From positions 1 to 6,753 of the forward strand of contig NZ_JBQKKT010000042.1 in assembly GCF_052116585.1 (NCBI RefSeq): a DNA stretch of 6,753 nucleotides. The letters are read 5' to 3'. The notes under the pieces were generated by a model. That model saw only the letters and a list, made by a program, of their open reading frames with translations. It was not told the origin of the DNA and ran no database searches. The position numbers and the translations under genes were made by a program. Shown here one piece after another: positions 4,390 to 6,753 of the stretch; positions within the stretch are counted from its first letter, which is position 1; each line of letters starts with the position of its first letter. This DNA comes from Luteococcus sp052116585. Lineage in GTDB: Bacteria > Actinomycetota > Actinomycetes > Propionibacteriales > Propionibacteriaceae.

Positions 4390-5634
4390 TCAGGCCTCCA
4401 GTAGGGGCATGTAGTGGCCTTCGAGCTGTTCGGCGATGGCATCCCAGCCGAAGCCCAGCGCCCGTTCGCGGCCAGCGGCGCCCATCTGGCGCAGCCGCTC
4501 GGGATTGCGCAGCAGCTCGGTGAGGACTCGGCTCCACTCCTCGGCGGAGCGTTCCCGCACGAGCACCCCCGTCGACCCGTCGGCGACGGCCTCGCGCAGG
4601 CCTCCGGAATCGGCAGAGACCACCGGGACGCCGCAGGCCTGGGCCTCCAGGGCGATCAGCCCGAAGGTCTCGGAGAAGGACGGCACCAGCACGATCCGCG
4701 CCCCGCGCACCACCCGGGCCAGGTCCTCGCGGGTCTGGGAACCGATCCAGCAGGTCTGGTTCACGATCCCCAGGTTCTGCGAGAGGTCCACCAGCTCGTC
4801 GCGGTAGCCCTGGAAGTCCTGGCTGGCCTCGCCGGCTATCACCAGCGTCGGACGGATCTCGTCGGGGATGCCGGCCATGGCCACCAGGGCCAGGTCGGGG
4901 GCCTTCAGTGGCTGCAGGCGTGCCGCGAAGAGCACGTAGCCATTGGGATTGGGGGCGACGCACACCGGACCGTACTGCTTGGGCTCGTCGGGGGAGTCCA
5001 GGTCCGGCGTCCAGCGACGGCACTTCTCGTCCAGCGGGTGGAAGAGCTCGGTGTCGACGCCGGGGTGCACCACGACGACCTTCGAGGGGTCCGCACCGCA
5101 ACGCTCGATGATGGTCTGGGCCTCATAGTCGCTGACGGCCACCACCAGGTCCGACTCCTGCGCAATGAGCCGTTCTCCGGCATTGCGGCCGGGGCTCTCG
5201 GGTGGCTCGCCCTCACTCAGGGGATCGCCGGGCAGCGCGGCCACCGAGTGGAAGCTCTGCACGTGCGGCACGCCCCACTGGCGCGCGACGGGCAGGGCCG
5301 CGACGCCGCTCATCCAGTGCTGCGAGTGCAGCAGGTCGTGCGGCTCCAGCTGCGCCAGGGCAGCGGAGAAGTCGTCGATCCACGCCTCCTGGGCGCTCTT
5401 GGCCAGCGGTTCGGTGGGGCCGGCGACGATCTGCCGCACGGTGACTCCGGGGTGGATCTCCACCACGTCGGGCAGTTCGGTGTTGTCGCGACGGGTGACC
5501 AGCTCGACGATGTGGCCGCGATCGGCCAGCGCCTTGGCCTGGTGCACCTCGACGACATTCATCCCGCCCGCATCCTTGGAGCCGGGCGAGTCGAGCGGCG
5601 AGGTGTGCAGCGAGATGAAGCCGATACGAGCCAT
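4390..5634 (-). CDS. mshA: MshA-like GT4 glycosyltransferase (D-inositol-3-phosphate glycosyltransferase)
   Basis: The 414-residue protein is a GT-B, GT4-family enzyme. MshA transfers GlcNAc from UDP-GlcNAc to 1L-myo-inositol-1-phosphate, the first step of mycothiol synthesis. The N-terminal domain starts with S-L-H-T-S-P-L (8-14) and G-G-M-N (23-26), typical of MshA. The C-terminal domain has R239 and K244 for the donor diphosphate and the E-x7-E motif at E322 and E330 (S-E-T-F-G-L-I-A-L-E). Compared from memory with C. glutamicum MshA, acceptor residues N25, K78 and R154 are kept as N26, K79 and R150, but Y110 is H106 (H-S-Q-H-W-M-S-G) and T134 is S130. A stretch at about 203-230 is inserted between the domains. 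The ATG at 5632-5634 has no Shine-Dalgarno sequence but has TAGTTT six bases upstream. Adjacency to an MshB-like gene supports the role. Another inositol- or polyol-linked GlcNAc acceptor remains possible. Confidence 0.85.
   Translation of the reverse strand: MARIGFISLHTSPLDSPGSKDAGGMNVVEVHQAKALADRGHIVELVTRRDNTELPDVVEIHPGVTVRQIVAGPTEPLAKSAQEAWIDDFSAALAQLEPHDLLHSQHWMSGVAALPVARQWGVPHVQSFHSVAALPGDPLSEGEPPESPGRNAGERLIAQESDLVVAVSDYEAQTIIERCGADPSKVVVVHPGVDTELFHPLDEKCRRWTPDLDSPDEPKQYGPVCVAPNPNGYVLFAARLQPLKAPDLALVAMAGIPDEIRPTLVIAGEASQDFQGYRDELVDLSQNLGIVNQTCWIGSQTREDLARVVRGARIVLVPSFSETFGLIALEAQACGVPVVSADSGGLREAVADGSTGVLVRERSAEEWSRVLTELLRNPERLRQMGAAGRERALGFGWDAIAEQLEGHYMPLLEA
4395..4399 (-). promoter_or_regulatory. 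Ribosome binding site of mshB inside the end of mshA
   Basis: GGAGG on the minus strand lies within the last codons of mshA and stands six bases before ATG 4388. It settles the start codon and indicates translational coupling of the two genes. Confidence 0.8.
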
Positions 5635-5640
5635 GAATGG

Positions 5641-5646
5641 AAACTA
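5641..5646 (-). promoter_or_regulatory. -10 box (TAGTTT) of mshA, leaderless type
   Basis: TAGTTT on the minus strand ends six bases before the mshA ATG, and there is no ribosome binding site between them. TTGG-CA-CCAA (5651-5660) just upstream is a small imperfect inverted repeat in the spacer region. No clear -35 box is visible. With 90 bp between this gene and the metallophosphoesterase stop, mshA-mshB probably has its own promoter. Confidence 0.45.
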
Positions 5647-5724
5647 GCAGTTGGCACCAATGCCGCGGCGCCCGCCCACGGCTCTGGGCGACGCTTCCGG
5701 CCCGCCCCTTGCGTGCCGCCTCGC

Positions 5725-6594
5725 TCAGGCCGCTGGCGTGATGGTCACCAGGGTCATCTGCGACGGGGTGAACAGCCGCAGTGGGAGGGTCTGCCCCACG
5801 CCGGAGTCGATGTACAGCATCGCCTGTCCCGCCGGGAAGAGGCCCTTGTCCAGGCGGGGGAACCAGCCGTCGCCGCCGGGGGTGTGGATGGCCCCCACCC
5901 AGGGGATGCGCACCTGGCCGCCGTGGGTGTGGCCACAGATGGCCAGTTCCGCGTCGCTGGCAGCCAGGTCGTCGAAGACCTGCGGGGAGTGGGTCAGGAC
6001 CAGTTGGAAGGCGTCGGGCCGGGTGCCGCGCATGGCCGACGGCAGGTCACCCAGGCCGGAGTAGTAGTCGTCGGTGCCCACCAGGTCCACCCGGCCCCAG
6101 TCGCCGTCGAAGGCGACGTGCCGGTTGGTGAGCACTGGGATGTCATGGCTGGCCAGCATGTCCAGCACCGGGCCGATGTGACCGTCCCAGTGGTCGTGGT
6201 TGCCGGGCACGGCGTAGACGGGGATTCCCAGCGCAACCAGGTGCCCGAACCACTGGCTGATCCGCTCCAGGTCCTTGGTGTACATGTTCACCAGGTCTCC
6301 GGTCACGGCAATCAGGTCCGGCTTCTGGGCGCGGGCCATCTCCACCAGCTCGTCGCGCTGGGGCATCGTGACGTCGTGCAGGTCGCTGATCTGCAGCACG
6401 CGCAGGGGGCGTCCGGAGACCTTGCTGCTGGTGACGGTGAGCTGCTCCAGGCGGGTGTGCGTCACCTCGTACCAGCTCATGCCGGCCACCAGGGCCAGCA
6501 GCACAAGCGCGACCAGTGCCAGCCGTCCGGCCCAGCGCAGCAGGCGACGGGCCGTGCCGGGGCGCGCTTCTTCGGGTGGGGAGGTCTGGCTCAC
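5725..6594 (-). CDS. Membrane-anchored or exported metallophosphoesterase, YkuE-like
   Basis: The 289-residue protein is a calcineurin-type phosphoesterase with all metal motifs in order: S-D71-L-H73, G-D100-L-V-N, G-N132-H133-D-H, T-H202-S-P and G-H222-T-H224-G-G-Q. The last motif and the I-P-W-V-G...L-P-L-R-L C-terminus resemble B. subtilis YkuE and related enzymes. An R-R-L-L-R stretch (16-20) precedes a hydrophobic segment at about 22-38, so the enzyme is either anchored outside the membrane or exported, perhaps by the Tat route as YkuE is. The start is GTG 6592-6594, with TAGGCT seven bases upstream and no Shine-Dalgarno site. The natural substrate is unknown: lipid-linked diphosphates, cell-wall phosphates or nucleotides are all possible. 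It stands upstream of mshA on the same strand with a 90-bp gap, so a functional link is not established. Confidence 0.87.
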   Translation of the reverse strand: MSQTSPPEEARPGTARRLLRWAGRLALVALVLLALVAGMSWYEVTHTRLEQLTVTSSKVSGRPLRVLQISDLHDVTMPQRDELVEMARAQKPDLIAVTGDLVNMYTKDLERISQWFGHLVALGIPVYAVPGNHDHWDGHIGPVLDMLASHDIPVLTNRHVAFDGDWGRVDLVGTDDYYSGLGDLPSAMRGTRPDAFQLVLTHSPQVFDDLAASDAELAICGHTHGGQVRIPWVGAIHTPGGDGWFPRLDKGLFPAGQAMLYIDSGVGQTLPLRLFTPSQMTLVTITPAA

Positions 6595-6601
6595 GCGGGC
6601 C

Positions 6602-6607
6602 AGCCTA
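6602..6607 (-). promoter_or_regulatory. -10 box (TAGGCT) of the metallophosphoesterase gene, leaderless type
   Basis: TAGGCT on the minus strand is a common actinobacterial -10 form and ends seven bases before the GTG start at 6594. TCCGCA (6625-6630) sits 17 bases further upstream and matches TTGACA at only three positions. Confidence 0.5.
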
Positions 6608-6667
6608 GGTGCTGGTGGGTGTCCTGCGGATCGGCCCGTGGTCTGGGGCCCGCGTCGACTCGCCTGA

Positions 6668-6721
6668 TCTGGGAACGATGCGGGGTCTGGGAACGGCGCA
6701 GGGTCTGGGGACGGCGAAGGG
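6668..6721. repeat. Three tandem 18-nt repeats
   Basis: Units begin at 6668, 6686 and 6704: TCTGGGAACGATGCGGGG, TCTGGGAACGGCGCAGGG and TCTGGGGACGGCGAAGGG. They are contiguous with no linker, and the last one overlaps the left arm of the terminator hairpin. They lie upstream of the metallophosphoesterase promoter. Confidence 0.8.
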
Positions 6722-6750
6722 GCTCGAACCGCAATGGTCCGAGCCCCTTC
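6716..6750. terminator. Terminator hairpin at the right edge
   Basis: GAAGGGGCTCG (6716-6726) pairs perfectly over 11 bases with CGAGCCCCTTC (6740-6750). ACC/GGT inside the loop may extend the stem after one mismatch. There is no T run on the minus-strand side; the plus-strand side is cut by the window edge. It most likely ends a gene beyond 6753 reading leftwards, and it would shield the metallophosphoesterase promoter from read-through. Confidence 0.7.
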
Positions 6751-6753
6751 TGC

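Noticed and set aside
3657..4442. ATG at 4442 as the mshB start
   Set aside because: It lies 52 bases inside mshA without a ribosome site. ATG 4388 has GGAGG six bases upstream and gives the normal family N-terminus.
6716..6750. tRNA T-arm (GGTTCGAGCC on the minus strand)
   Set aside because: The five-base T-stem does not pair around the TTCGAGC loop, and no acceptor, D or anticodon arms are seen. The whole segment is a simple 11-bp terminator stem.

Overview
The window is 6,753 bp of very GC-rich DNA. It looks like the chromosome of a high-GC actinobacterium, probably of the Propionibacteriaceae or close relatives. The taxon is an inference from codon and base use, the look of the proteins, the mycothiol-type genes and several TANNNT boxes placed just upstream of start codons (leaderless-type promoters). 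No rRNA, tRNA, insertion sequence, CRISPR or phage gene is visible. Bases 1-68 are an uninterrupted C run at the very edge, best read as a contig-end sequencing artefact.

Layout from left to right. A DUF456 membrane protein (minus, 117-608) diverges from a PIG-L family zinc deacetylase (plus, 700-1500). A gene-free convergent region of 536 bp (1501-2036) follows and is unusually structured. It holds a duplicated 61-bp block, a tandem array of 19/21-nt units with an invariant ATCCCACGCGGG core, a strong hairpin, and a second tandem array of 17-nt units that runs into the stop codon of the next gene. That gene is a divergent ribose-phosphate pyrophosphokinase (prs-like, minus, GTG start at 3017). 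Its 171-bp divergent promoter region carries a GGAAC/GTTCC inverted-repeat cluster and a CRP-like palindrome, and leads on the other side to a small four-helix membrane protein (plus, 3189-3581). A strong hairpin (3594-3631) separates this from the minus-strand group metallophosphoesterase, then mshA-like glycosyltransferase, then mshB-like deacetylase (6594 down to 3657). A three-unit 18-nt repeat and an 11-bp-stem terminator hairpin close the right edge.

How the genes work together. The MshA-like and MshB-like proteins would carry out the early steps of mycothiol synthesis: transfer of GlcNAc to inositol phosphate, then deacetylation of GlcNAc-inositol. MshB appears translationally coupled to MshA (TGA-C-ATG, with its GGAGG inside the end of mshA). 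The first PIG-L protein belongs to the same superfamily and could act on a related substrate, for example as a mycothiol-conjugate amidase, but its substrate is not shown by the sequence. Prs-like enzymes make PRPP; this one departs from the canonical family at several active-site motifs. The metallophosphoesterase resembles the exported or membrane-anchored YkuE type and has no clear link to mycothiol.

Most worth a second look are the two tandem arrays between the deacetylase and prs, the divergent Prs, the acceptor-site changes in the MshA-like enzyme, and the CRP-like palindrome directly against a leaderless-type -10 box.
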